Shown here piece after piece: positions 24,847 to 32,748 of a DNA stretch of 64,000 nt. Every line of letters starts with the position of its first letter. Position 1 is the first letter of the stretch. The notes below the pieces were generated by a model, which was not told where the DNA came from, ran no database searches, and saw nothing but the letters and a program-made list of their open reading frames with translations. Source of the stretch: Gordonia sp. PDNC005 (GTDB taxonomy: Bacteria > Actinomycetota > Actinomycetes > Mycobacteriales > Mycobacteriaceae); assembly GCF_016919385.1 (NCBI RefSeq), contig NZ_CP070351.1, forward strand, positions 1,674,001-1,738,000. Direction: 5' to 3'. Position numbers and translations under genes: made by a program.

Positions 24847-25950
24847 TCAGGGCGTAGAGCGTGAGCCGACGGCGTCGGAGAGGGTCGCGAACCCGCCTGC
24901 GCGGAGTCGGGCGGCGATGCCGTCATTCAGTTCCTTGAGCCACACTGGGCCGCCGTAGATGAACCCGGTGTACGCCTGCAGTAGATCGGCGCCCGCGGTG
25001 ATTCGGTCCCACGCCTGGTCGACGGTCTCGATTCCGCCGACGCTGATCAACGACACCCTGCCTCCGACGCGGCCGTACAGGCGACGCAGCACCTCCAGCG
25101 ACCGGTCGGCGACCGGTGGCCCGGAGAGACCGCCTGCGCCGATCGTGTCGACATCCGAGGTCGGGGTCGCGAGGCCGGACCGACCGATGGTCGTATTGGT
25201 CGCGACGATCCCGGCCAACCCCAGTTCCACTGCGAGATCGGCCACGGCGTCGACGTCGTCGTCGGACAGATCCGGAGCGATCTTCACCAGCACCGGAACC
25301 GTCGCCTCGTCGAGGACGGCCGCCAGAACAGGCCGAAGGGACTCGACGGCCTGCAGATCACGCAAGCCCGGGGTGTTCGGCGAGCTCACGTTCACGACCA
25401 CAAAATCGGCGAGCGGTGCGAGCAGACGGGCGGACACCCGGTAGTCGTCGACGGCCCCGTCGAGGGGAACCACCTTGGTCTTCCCGATGTTGGCGCCGAT
25501 CGGAGCGCGGACCGGGCCCGGTCGAGGTTCGCGGAGCTTCTCGGCCGCCGCTTCGGCTCCCGGATTGTTGAAGCCCATCCGATTGATCAGTGCGCGGTCG
25601 GCAGGCAGCCGGAACAGACGCGGAGCCGGGTTTCCCGGCTGGGCCTGCCCGGTGATGGTGCCGATCTCGGCGTAGCCGAAACCGAGCTGGCCCCAGGCGT
25701 TGACACACGACGCGGTCTTGTCGAAACCTGCTGCAAGTCCGATCGGAGCGGGGAAGTCGACGCCGAAGACGGTGCTCCGCAGAATCGGATCCTTCGGCGC
25801 GAACACCGTCGCCAGAAGAGAACGGATGCCCGGTGCGCGGCCGGCGACGCTGATCGCGTGGTGGATCAGGGTATGAATCCGCTCGGGTTGAACAAGGAAC
25901 ATCACCTTCAGCAAAACGGGGTAGATCAGTCGGTTGACGGTGCTCAGCAT
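24847..25950 (-). CDS. pyrD: Dihydroorotate dehydrogenase (quinone), class 2
   Basis: Membrane-associated FMN enzyme that oxidises dihydroorotate to orotate with quinone in pyrimidine synthesis. The 367-residue protein has an N-terminal membrane-binding helix pair ([20 protein letters not shown]). It also has [20 protein letters not shown] for flavin binding, [16 protein letters not shown] containing the catalytic Ser of class 2, and [17 protein letters not shown] plus [11 protein letters not shown] for FMN phosphate. ATG 25950 is preceded by GGAGAAGG. In M. tuberculosis the same neighbour order is lppL-pyrD (Rv2138-Rv2139), here 59 nt apart. Confidence 0.97.
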   Translation of the reverse strand: MLSTVNRLIYPVLLKVMFLVQPERIHTLIHHAISVAGRAPGIRSLLATVFAPKDPILRSTVFGVDFPAPIGLAAGFDKTASCVNAWGQLGFGYAEIGTITGQAQPGNPAPRLFRLPADRALINRMGFNNPGAEAAAEKLREPRPGPVRAPIGANIGKTKVVPLDGAVDDYRVSARLLAPLADFVVVNVSSPNTPGLRDLQAVESLRPVLAAVLDEATVPVLVKIAPDLSDDDVDAVADLAVELGLAGIVATNTTIGRSGLATPTSDVDTIGAGGLSGPPVADRSLEVLRRLYGRVGGRVSLISVGGIETVDQAWDRITAGADLLQAYTGFIYGGPVWLKELNDGIAARLRAGGFATLSDAVGSRSTP

Positions 25951-26009
25951 GATGTCGCCTTCTCCTGGCTGGTTCTGCGGGACAGTGAAGCGCTGCAGCG
26001 CGCGTGGTG

Positions 26010-27050
26010 TTAGGGGGTCGTCGCGGTGGCCGGCACGAACTGGAGGCCGTCACCACGGGCCGAGACCAGCAGGAGGCCCCCGTTCGCCGGGTCGACAGTC
26101 ATCGCCGATACCTGGCCGACGGTCGCGATGCGCGCGCGTTCCTTGCCGTCACCTCGCGAGAGGTCGTAGGCGACGGCCTCATTGACGCCGGTGGACGAGA
26201 CCCACAGCAGATCACGCTTCTCGTCGTAGGCGAGGGCGTACGGGCTCGGAGAGACCGGTCGGCGCAGGCGCATGACGATCGGCGCGCCGTAGTAGGCGTA
26301 GACCTCGTTGTCGCGAGTTCCGGTGGCCATGATCCGACCGAACCGGTCGACGACGGCGTTGGTCGCGCCGTTGCCCGCGCGCAACGCCGCCTTGTGGTCA
26401 CCGGATTCGATGTCGACGGGCAGGACCGCCGATTGTGCCCGATCGAGGACGGACACCTGACCGTCGACGCCGTCTGCGGTGTCGGGTGCGACGAGGATGC
26501 GGTCGACACGGACGAATCCGCCGATCGTCTTCTCCGGTGCGCGCTTGTCTGCGGGGTAGACCAGCAGCTTGCCTGTCGCCGTGCCGACCAGGGTCTTGTC
26601 GCCGGCGACGGCGACGGACAGCGGTGAGTCGATCGCCTCGCGCCATTGTTCGAACGTCCCGTCGGGCTCGATCCGGATCAACCCGTCTGGTCCGACCGCG
26701 AGGAAGGCGCCGTCCGCGGCGATCAGATCGACGAGACCCGTCACCGGCAGTGCCACCGTCCTGGGCGGCGGGGTGTCCATCGCACCCGGATGGACGTGCA
26801 GCGTGACTGATCGGCCGTCGGCGTTCAGCACCGCCGTGGTCGAACCGATCTGTGCGATTGTGATGCCCGCGCCCTGCGGGACGATCACACCCGCGGGTGA
26901 CGCCGGTGTCGCGGGTGATTCGGCCGCCACCGCCGGCGCGACGGTCTGCGCGTTATCGGCGTTCTCCGACGCGTTGTCGCCGCAGGCCGCGAGCGTCACC
27001 GCCATCGTCGTCGCCAACAGGACAACCGCCACCTTGGTTCGCACATGCAT
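26010..27050 (-). CDS. LppL-like lipoprotein with beta-propeller-type repeats
   Basis: A 346-residue secreted lipoprotein. The signal peptide [21 protein letters not shown] carries lipobox TLAAC. After an Ala/Pro-rich linker come repeated strand pairs ([64 protein letters not shown]), suggesting a YncE-like propeller. Position between uppP and pyrD equals Rv2138 (lppL). Start choice: ATG 27050 is given, but the GGAGG at 27052-27056 is only about 2 nt from it and 8 nt from the in-frame GTG 27044, so GTG 27044 may be the real start. Function unknown. Confidence 0.85.
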   Translation of the reverse strand: MHVRTKVAVVLLATTMAVTLAACGDNASENADNAQTVAPAVAAESPATPASPAGVIVPQGAGITIAQIGSTTAVLNADGRSVTLHVHPGAMDTPPPRTVALPVTGLVDLIAADGAFLAVGPDGLIRIEPDGTFEQWREAIDSPLSVAVAGDKTLVGTATGKLLVYPADKRAPEKTIGGFVRVDRILVAPDTADGVDGQVSVLDRAQSAVLPVDIESGDHKAALRAGNGATNAVVDRFGRIMATGTRDNEVYAYYGAPIVMRLRRPVSPSPYALAYDEKRDLLWVSSTGVNEAVAYDLSRGDGKERARIATVGQVSAMTVDPANGGLLLVSARGDGLQFVPATATTP

Positions 27051-27093
27051 GTCCTCCATCTTGCGCGACCGCCGCCTGCCGCCTCGTGATGGG

Positions 27094-27099
27094 TAGCAT
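27094..27099 (+). promoter_or_regulatory. -10 box TAGCAT of uppP
   Basis: TAGCAT is followed by 8 nt and GTG 27108, with no ribosome-binding site, so a leaderless transcript is likely. Confidence 0.5.
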
Positions 27100-27107
27100 C
27101 TACGCCC

Positions 27108-27953
27108 GTGACTGAAACGATGAGCTGGCTTCAGACGGTGGTCCTGGGGGCCCTGCAGGGTTTGACCGAATTCCTTCCGATCTCCTCGTCCGGACACTTG
27201 CGGATCGTCTCGCAGATCTGGTTCGGGCAGGACGCCGGCGCCGCATTCACCGCGGTCACGCAGTTGGGAACCGAACTCGCCGTCCTGATCTTTTTCGCCA
27301 AGGACATCTGGCGGATCGTCCTGGCGTGGTTCGGCGGCCTGCGGAACCCGGAGCGACGGGGCGTCGACTACCGGATCGGCTGGTACGTGATTCTCGCCAC
27401 CATCCCGATCGGTGTCCTCGGCTTCGTGTTCCGGCACCAGATCAGCACCGCGGCGCGAAATCTGTGGGTGGTCGCGATCATGCTGATTCTGTTCTCGTTC
27501 GTGTTCATCGCCGCCGAACGCGTCGGCTCACGGTCGAAGTCGATCGAGACGATGACTCGCCGCGACGCGATCGCCATGGGTCTGGCGCAGTGCCTTGCGT
27601 TGATTCCGGGGGTCTCCCGTTCGGGTGCGACAGCGTCGGCCGGTCTCTTCGTCGGCATGGAGCGTGCCGCGGCGTTCCGCTTCTCATTCCTCATCGCAAT
27701 CCCCGCGGTGGTCGCGTCCGGCCTGTTCAGCCTGAAGGACGCCTTCGAGCCGGCCGCCGAAGGTCAGGTGACAGCGTCCGGGCCGCAGATCGTCGTCGCG
27801 ACGGGCATCGCGTTTGTGCTCGGCTACGTGTCGATCGCGTGGCTGCTCAAGTTCGTCTCACACCACTCGCTCGCATGGTTCGCCGGCTATCGCATTGCTC
27901 TCGGCCTCGTCGTGATCGGTCTGCTCGCCGGTGGCGTCGTCTCGGCGACATAG
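27108..27953 (+). CDS. uppP: Undecaprenyl-diphosphatase (BacA/UppP)
   Basis: Integral membrane phosphatase that recycles the polyprenyl-diphosphate carrier for peptidoglycan and arabinogalactan synthesis and gives bacitracin tolerance. The 281-residue protein has the two catalytic motifs [10 protein letters not shown] (residues 21-30) and PGVSRSG (residues 167-173), with about eight membrane segments. GTG 27108 is supported by the TAGCAT box 8 nt before it; ATG 27120 is a poorer alternative. Gene order uppP-phosphatase-DUF3090-SCO1664-mshC equals Rv2136c-Rv2130c. Confidence 0.96.
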   Translation: MTETMSWLQTVVLGALQGLTEFLPISSSGHLRIVSQIWFGQDAGAAFTAVTQLGTELAVLIFFAKDIWRIVLAWFGGLRNPERRGVDYRIGWYVILATIPIGVLGFVFRHQISTAARNLWVVAIMLILFSFVFIAAERVGSRSKSIETMTRRDAIAMGLAQCLALIPGVSRSGATASAGLFVGMERAAAFRFSFLIAIPAVVASGLFSLKDAFEPAAEGQVTASGPQIVVATGIAFVLGYVSIAWLLKFVSHHSLAWFAGYRIALGLVVIGLLAGGVVSAT

Positions 27954-27956
27954 GGT
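27951..27956 (+). promoter_or_regulatory. Candidate internal -10 box TAGGGT
   Basis: TAGGGT overlaps the uppP stop codon and is followed by 6 nt and ATG 27963. It may give the phosphatase-DUF3090-SCO1664 group its own leaderless transcript. Confidence 0.35.
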
Positions 27957-27962
27957 CGGCAC

Positions 27963-28637
27963 ATGACAGTGATACTGGTCCGCCACGGACGGTCGACGGC
28001 CAATACTTCGGGTGTTCTCGCCGGCCGGACGCCCGGAGTGGCTCTGGACGATGTCGGGCGCGCGCAGGCGGCCGCGCTGATCGAACGCCTCGACGGGGTG
28101 TCGGGCCGCCTGAACGCAGTGGTGCGGTCTCCGCTGCAACGCTGCGCGGAGACCGTCGCACCGCTCGTCGATCACCTCGACGGTGTGAGTGAGGTTGAGG
28201 ACGGGCGGCTCGCCGAAGTCGACTACGGCGAATGGAGCGGCCGCAAGCTGTCCGACCTCGTCGACGAACCGTTGTGGCGGACAGTGCAGCGACATCCGTC
28301 GGCGGCGGTGTTTCCCGGCGGTGAGGGACTGGCAGACGTTTCTCGGCGGGCGTCGGCTGCGGTCCGCGAACTCGACCGAGTGCATGGCGGTGACGACGGA
28401 AACGGCGTCTGGCTCGCCTGTTCGCACGGTGACGTGATCAAGAGTGTCGTCGCCGACGCCTACGGGATGCATCTGGACTCGTTCCAACGGATCGTCGTCG
28501 ACCCGGCGTCGATCACCGTGATCCGGTACACGCGTGACCGGCCCTACGTGCTCACCGTGAACAATCCGGGGGCACTTGTGCTCCCTGCGCCGCGTCACCA
28601 CACCGACGCCGATGTCGGCGGAGGCAAGGGCGCGTAG
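27963..28637 (+). CDS. Histidine phosphatase (phosphoglycerate mutase-like), Rv2135c-type
   Basis: A 224-residue histidine phosphatase. The catalytic RHG is at residues 7-9 (VILVRHGRSTAN), LRRC-equivalent Arg/Glu contacts lie in VRSPLQRCAETV and EVDYGEWSG, and the second His is in LACSHGDVIKSVV. The MSMEG_4193-type length and the neighbours match Rv2135c, for which acid phosphatase activity has been discussed; the physiological substrate is unknown. It starts 9 nt after uppP and is followed by DUF3090 and SCO1664-like genes, a trio conserved across Actinobacteria. Confidence 0.92.
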   Translation: MTVILVRHGRSTANTSGVLAGRTPGVALDDVGRAQAAALIERLDGVSGRLNAVVRSPLQRCAETVAPLVDHLDGVSEVEDGRLAEVDYGEWSGRKLSDLVDEPLWRTVQRHPSAAVFPGGEGLADVSRRASAAVRELDRVHGGDDGNGVWLACSHGDVIKSVVADAYGMHLDSFQRIVVDPASITVIRYTRDRPYVLTVNNPGALVLPAPRHHTDADVGGGKGA

Positions 28638-28686
28638 CCTTGCGACCAAAGGGCGTCGCAGTCATCAGCAGGAAGGTGGAGTAGCA

Positions 28687-29385
28687 GTGTCGCGCACCAT
28701 TCATGAATTCCGCAGTCCGGCCCGTTTTGTCGCCGGCACGGTCGGCGTGCCGGGGGACCGCACGTTCTTCCTTCAGGTGTCACAGGACCAGCGGGTGATG
28801 AGCGTCGAGCTGGAGAAGCAGCAGGTCCTGATCCTCGCGGACCGCCTCGGATACCTCCTCGACGAGGTGGCCCGTCGGTTCGGCGCGAGTGTTCCGCCGG
28901 AGACCGAACAGGTCGCCGACACCGAGCCGCTCGCCAATCCGATCGACGCCGAGTTCCGGGTCGGCTCGATGGGGCTGGGTTGGGACGCCGAAGCGTCGTC
29001 CGTGGTGGTGGAACTGCTCGCCATCACTGAACAGCCGCTCGACGAGAGCGTGATCCTCGACGACACGGAGGAGGGGCCCGACACGGTCAGGGTGTTCCTG
29101 TCCGCCGACGCCGCCCGCCAGTTCAGCGCACGGTCGATGCGGGTCATCGCGGCGGGCCGGCCGCTGTGCCCGCTCTGCACCATGCCGCTCGACGCCTCCG
29201 GGCACATCTGCGCCCGCAGCAACGGCTACAAGCGGGACGTCGAGTTCTCGCGGTCCGACGAGTTCATCGATCCAGACGTGCTCGCCGCGCTCGGGCGAGT
29301 GATGCCGGGATTCGACGCATCCTTCCAGGTGGACGACGATTCGACCGCCATCGACGACGACTCAGACGACGACCGCCCGGAGTGA
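28687..29385 (+). CDS. DUF3090 family protein
   Basis: Conserved actinobacterial protein of unknown function, 232 residues. The N-terminus RTIHEFRSPARFVAGTVGVPGDRTFFLQV is diagnostic. A putative zinc site near residue 160 reads CPLCTMPLDASGHICARSNGY (CxxC...HxC). The C-terminal tail is very acidic (DDDSTAIDDDSDDDRPE). GTG 28687 has GGAAGGTGGAG just upstream. The last four bases overlap the start of the SCO1664-like gene, and the two families are almost always paired, suggesting a joint function. Confidence 0.93.
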   Translation: MSRTIHEFRSPARFVAGTVGVPGDRTFFLQVSQDQRVMSVELEKQQVLILADRLGYLLDEVARRFGASVPPETEQVADTEPLANPIDAEFRVGSMGLGWDAEASSVVVELLAITEQPLDESVILDDTEEGPDTVRVFLSADAARQFSARSMRVIAAGRPLCPLCTMPLDASGHICARSNGYKRDVEFSRSDEFIDPDVLAALGRVMPGFDASFQVDDDSTAIDDDSDDDRPE

Positions 29386-30191
29386 GTCGGAACATCCTCA
29401 AGGTCCTCACCGACGGGGACCTGACATTGTTGGGTCGCATCCCCACGGCGAGCAATCTCACACTCGCGTGCCGTGTGGGAGCCGATGAGCTGTTGTGCGT
29501 CTACAAACCGGTCCGAGGCGAAGCGCCCCTTTGGGACTTCCCCGACGGCACGCTCGCCGGGCGCGAGGTCGCGGCATATCTCCTCAGTGACGCCCTCGGG
29601 TGGGGCATCGTGCCGGAGACGGTGCTCCGCGAGAGCGGACCGGCAGACGCCGATCTCGGGCCGGGAATGCTGCAGCGGTGGATTCACGTGCCGGACGAAA
29701 CGGTCGGTCGTGATCCGGTCGATCTCGTACCGATCGGCGATGTCGGCGACGATGTGATCCCGATACTGCGTGCATATGACGAGGACGGATCGTTGGTCGC
29801 GCTCGTTCACTCGGACACACCGGAGCTCAAGCGGCTCGCTGTCTTCGATGTGGTCGTGAACAACGCGGATCGCAAGGGCGGTCACATCCTCGTCGATGAG
29901 AGCGGCGAGCTGTTCGGCATCGACCACGGCATCTGCCTGCACACCGACGACAAGCTGCGCACCGTCCTGTGGGGGTGGGCGGGACAGGCAGTCCCGTCCG
30001 ACCTGCTCGACGACCTCACTCGGGTGGCCGCGCACCTCTCGGACGACGACCACGCGTTGACTGTGCGACTCGGTGCATTGATCACCGCCGACGAGATCCG
30101 CGCTCTGCGGGAGCGCGTCTCGCACCTCGTCGACGGCGGCACGATGCCGTTGCCGCCCGGAGAGCGCGCGATACCGTGGCCGCCGTTCTGA
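29382..30191 (+). CDS. SCO1664 family protein (phosphatidylinositol/HipA kinase-like fold)
   Basis: A 269-residue protein of the SCO1664 family. Kinase-like landmarks are LLCVYKPVRGEAPLWDFPDG with a nucleotide-contacting Lys, VFDVVVNNADRKGGHIL (catalytic-loop-like Asn/Asp) and FGIDHGICLH (metal-binding Asp). These resemble PI3/4-kinase-type folds; enzymatic activity is inferred, not known. GTG 29382 overlaps the DUF3090 stop (GTGA). The same trio with the histidine phosphatase lies beside mshC in mycobacteria (Rv2133c-Rv2135c). Confidence 0.88.
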   Translation: MSRNILKVLTDGDLTLLGRIPTASNLTLACRVGADELLCVYKPVRGEAPLWDFPDGTLAGREVAAYLLSDALGWGIVPETVLRESGPADADLGPGMLQRWIHVPDETVGRDPVDLVPIGDVGDDVIPILRAYDEDGSLVALVHSDTPELKRLAVFDVVVNNADRKGGHILVDESGELFGIDHGICLHTDDKLRTVLWGWAGQAVPSDLLDDLTRVAAHLSDDDHALTVRLGALITADEIRALRERVSHLVDGGTMPLPPGERAIPWPPF

Positions 30192-30240
30192 CACGTGCAC
30201 CAGAAGACGGCCCGTTCGACGCCTGATCGACCGCTCGTCA

Positions 30241-30246
30241 TACAGT
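30241..30246 (+). promoter_or_regulatory. -10 box TACAGT of mshC
   Basis: TACAGT is followed by 7 nt and ATG 30254. This leaderless arrangement favours ATG 30254 over the in-frame GTG 30248. Confidence 0.55.
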
Positions 30247-30253
30247 TGTGGTC

Positions 30254-31504
30254 ATGCAGTCGTGGCCGTCGCCCCAGATCCCGTCCGTACCCGGCGTCTC
30301 ACCGGCTCTGCGTCTGTTCGACACGTCGTCGAAGCAGGTGGCACCACTCGCACCCGGACCAGTCGCCGGAATGTACGTCTGCGGCATCACTCCGTACGAC
30401 GCCACACACCTCGGCCACGCTGCCACCTACGTGACGTTCGACCTGATCAATCGGGTCCTTCGCGATCAGGGGCATGACGTCCACTATGTGCAGAACATCA
30501 CCGACGTCGACGATCCGCTGTTCGAGCGCGCCGAACGCGACGGAGTGGACTGGCGAGATCTCGGCACCCGGGAGATCGACCTGTTCCGCGAGGACATGGC
30601 AGCGCTGCGTGTTCTGCCGCCTCGCGACTACATCGGTGCGATGGAGTCGGTCGACGAGGTCATCGCGGCCGTCGGACGCCTCCTCGAGAACGGTTCCGCC
30701 TACGTCGTCGACGACGCCGACTATCCCGACGTGTACTTCAGCATCGACGCGACCGAGCAGTTCGGTTACGAGTCGGGCTATGACGCAGAGACGATGGCGA
30801 AGTACTTCGCCGAGCGAGGCGGCGACCCGGACCGCGTGGGCAAGCGCAACCCGCTCGACGCGCTCCTGTGGCGCATCCGACGGCCCGGAGAGCCGTCATG
30901 GGAGTCGCCGTTCGGCGCGGGGCGTCCAGGCTGGCACATCGAGTGCTCGGCCATCGCCCTCAACCGACTCGGCATGGCGTTCGACGTGCAGGGCGGTGGC
31001 AGCGACCTGATCTTCCCGCATCACGAGTTCTCCGCGGCTCATGCCGAAGCCGAGACGGGGGAGCGCCGCTTCGCACGCCACTACGTCCACACCGGAATGA
31101 TCGGCCTGGACGGCGAGAAGATGTCGAAGAGCCTCGGCAACCTCGTCAAGGTGTCGGTGTTGAGGCGCAACGGAGTCGACGTCGGCGCCGTCCGACTCGG
31201 TCTGATCAGCGGGCACTACCGCGACGACCGCATGTGGACCGATCTAGTCCTGTCCGACGGCGAGCGTCGTCTCGCCACCTGGCGTCGTGCCACCGCCCTC
31301 GCGACCGGCCCCGACGCGACTGACACCGTCGCACGCCTCCGCCAGCACCTCGCGAACGACCTGGACACCCCGAAGGCACTCGCGGCCGTCGACGCGTGGG
31401 CCGCCGACGCCATCCTGGGCATCGGTTCGTCGACCGAGGCGCCAGGACTGATCGCCGCCGCCGTCGACGCCCTCCTCGGCGTCGACATCAACCCGAGTGC
31501 GTAG
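30254..31504 (+). CDS. mshC: Cysteine:GlcN-Ins ligase of mycothiol synthesis
   Basis: ATP-dependent ligase that joins L-cysteine to 1-D-myo-inosityl-2-amino-2-deoxyglucopyranoside in the third enzymatic step of mycothiol synthesis. The 416-residue protein is a cysteinyl-tRNA-synthetase relative: zinc Cys43 in [13 protein letters not shown] at residues 52-55, further zinc ligands in [10 protein letters not shown] and [10 protein letters not shown], and KMSKS at 289-293. It lacks the tRNA-binding C-terminal region, and its length is right for MshC rather than CysS. ATG 30254 lies 7 nt after a TACAGT box. Order matches Rv2130c. Confidence 0.96.
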   Translation: MQSWPSPQIPSVPGVSPALRLFDTSSKQVAPLAPGPVAGMYVCGITPYDATHLGHAATYVTFDLINRVLRDQGHDVHYVQNITDVDDPLFERAERDGVDWRDLGTREIDLFREDMAALRVLPPRDYIGAMESVDEVIAAVGRLLENGSAYVVDDADYPDVYFSIDATEQFGYESGYDAETMAKYFAERGGDPDRVGKRNPLDALLWRIRRPGEPSWESPFGAGRPGWHIECSAIALNRLGMAFDVQGGGSDLIFPHHEFSAAHAEAETGERRFARHYVHTGMIGLDGEKMSKSLGNLVKVSVLRRNGVDVGAVRLGLISGHYRDDRMWTDLVLSDGERRLATWRRATALATGPDATDTVARLRQHLANDLDTPKALAAVDAWAADAILGIGSSTEAPGLIAAAVDALLGVDINPSA

Positions 31505-31510
31505 GAAGCC

Positions 31511-31819
31511 ATGACCCGCGTCAGCGAGATCCCGCCCGGCACCTCCGACGGTGTCTGGACGGTGATGACCCACACGTCGACCTACGTGCTCGACTTCGAG
31601 GAGATGACCCTGCTCCGCGCTCCAGGTGTCGGGCGCAACGAGGACCAGCGCTGGGAGGTCAGCGAACTGCGTCGCGACTCCGAGGACATCCCGCTGATCG
31701 GCGTCAAGCAGTGCGTCATCGGAGAGCCCGCGCAGTTCTGGGTGACCGCCGCCGACGACCCTGACGTCCGTACCTGGCGCATCACGACGCCGGTCGTCGA
31801 CATCGAACGCATCGGTTAG
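31511..31819 (+). CDS. Small hypothetical protein downstream of mshC
   Basis: A 102-residue protein I do not recognise. It looks beta-rich (DGVWTVMTHTSTYVLDFEEMTLLR, PAQFWVTAADDPDVRTWRITTPV) with no signal peptide or membrane segment. Codon use is strongly GC3-biased like its neighbours, supporting a real gene. ATG 31511 follows the mshC stop by 6 nt with a weak GGAAG site, so it is co-transcribed with mshC. The stop codon sits in a 12-bp palindrome shared with the convergent PAC2 gene. Confidence 0.72.
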   Translation: MTRVSEIPPGTSDGVWTVMTHTSTYVLDFEEMTLLRAPGVGRNEDQRWEVSELRRDSEDIPLIGVKQCVIGEPAQFWVTAADDPDVRTWRITTPVVDIERIG

Positions 31820-31828
31820 ACCGGTCTA
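31817..31828. repeat. 12-bp palindrome TAGACCGGTCTA containing both convergent stop codons
   Basis: The forward TAG of the small hypothetical gene and the reverse TAG of the PAC2 gene form the two ends of one perfect 12-bp palindrome. It has no loop, so it is unlikely to act as a terminator alone. Confidence 0.6.
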
Positions 31829-32698
31829 GTCCGAGCCCTCGTTCCTCCTGCGGAGGTATTTCTCGAACTCTGCGGCGAGGGCGTCGCCGTCGACTTCGAC
31901 CATCGGGTTCTCGTCGCCTGCCTCGTCGTCCTCTCGTTCCTCGAGATCGCGGACGTAGGCGGCCATGTCGTCGTCGTCGGACATCATCTCGTCGACGTCC
32001 TCCTGCCAGTCTCGCGCCTGTTGATCGAGGCGACCGAGATCGATCGGGAGCTCGACGATGGGTTCCAGGCGCCGGAGGAGGGCGACACTGGCCTTCGGGT
32101 TCGGCGGGTGTGCGATGTAGTGGGGGACCGCCGCCCACAACGAGATCGACGGCACTCCGGCCTGGACGAACGCATCTTGAAGGACTCCGGTGATGCCGGT
32201 AGGACCTTCGTACTTGCTCGGCGAAAGTCCAAAACGGGTTGCCGCGGCGCTCGTCTCCGCCGATCCGGACACCGGGACGGGACGGGTGTGCGGAGTGTCG
32301 GCGAGCAGGGCGCCCATCATGACCACGAGTTCGACGTCCAGCGCCTCGGCGAGTTCGACGAGTTGGGAGCAGAACGCCCGCCACCGCAGATTCGGCTCGG
32401 GTCCGAGCACGAACACCACGTCTCGATCGGCGTCGGGAAGGCGCGCATACGAGACAGACGTTGACGGCCAGGCTATGCGACGCGTCACACCGTCGACAGT
32501 GGTGATCGTCGGCCGGTTCGACTGGTAGTCGTAGAAGTCGTCGCCGTCGATCTCGCGCAGATCCGTTGCGTCCCAGGTCAGGGCCAGATGTTCGACGGCG
32601 GACGTCGCCGCGTCTCCGGCGTCGTTCCATCCGCCGAACGCAGCGATCATCACGGGACGGCGCAGTTCGGGCAGACCGGTCGGGCGTGGGGAGTTCAT
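31826..32698 (-). CDS. PAC2 family protein
   Basis: A 290-residue protein of the proteasome-assembly-chaperone-2-like (DUF75) family. The N-terminus MIAAFGGWNDAGDAATSAVEHL and the LVVMMGALLADTPHTRPVPV and GPTGITGVLQDAFVQAGVPSISLWAAVPHYI segments are characteristic. The C-terminus is acidic and helical. In bacteria the family is linked to purine-nucleoside-phosphorylase-like folds and its role is unproven; a link to the nearby proteasome is only suggestive. It equals Rv2125 by position next to metH. ATG 32698 lies 7 nt after a TAGGCT box and is divergent from metH. Confidence 0.92.
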   Translation of the reverse strand: MNSPRPTGLPELRRPVMIAAFGGWNDAGDAATSAVEHLALTWDATDLREIDGDDFYDYQSNRPTITTVDGVTRRIAWPSTSVSYARLPDADRDVVFVLGPEPNLRWRAFCSQLVELAEALDVELVVMMGALLADTPHTRPVPVSGSAETSAAATRFGLSPSKYEGPTGITGVLQDAFVQAGVPSISLWAAVPHYIAHPPNPKASVALLRRLEPIVELPIDLGRLDQQARDWQEDVDEMMSDDDDMAAYVRDLEEREDDEAGDENPMVEVDGDALAAEFEKYLRRRNEGSD

Positions 32699-32705
32699 CG
32701 AGAAG

Positions 32706-32711
32706 AGCCTA
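32706..32711 (-). promoter_or_regulatory. -10 box TAGGCT of the PAC2 gene
   Basis: Reverse-strand TAGGCT ends 7 nt before ATG 32698, predicting a leaderless mRNA; back to back with the metH box 25 bp away. Confidence 0.55.
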
Positions 32712-32736
32712 CGGCGGACCGCGTTCGACGGCGAAC

Positions 32737-32742
32737 TACGCT
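32737..32742 (+). promoter_or_regulatory. -10 box TACGCT of metH
   Basis: TACGCT is followed by GGAGGG and ATG 32749. The purine run is too close to the start to act as a normal ribosome-binding site, so leaderless initiation is more likely. No cobalamin riboswitch fits in the 50-bp gap. Confidence 0.55.
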
Positions 32743-32748
32743 GGAGGG

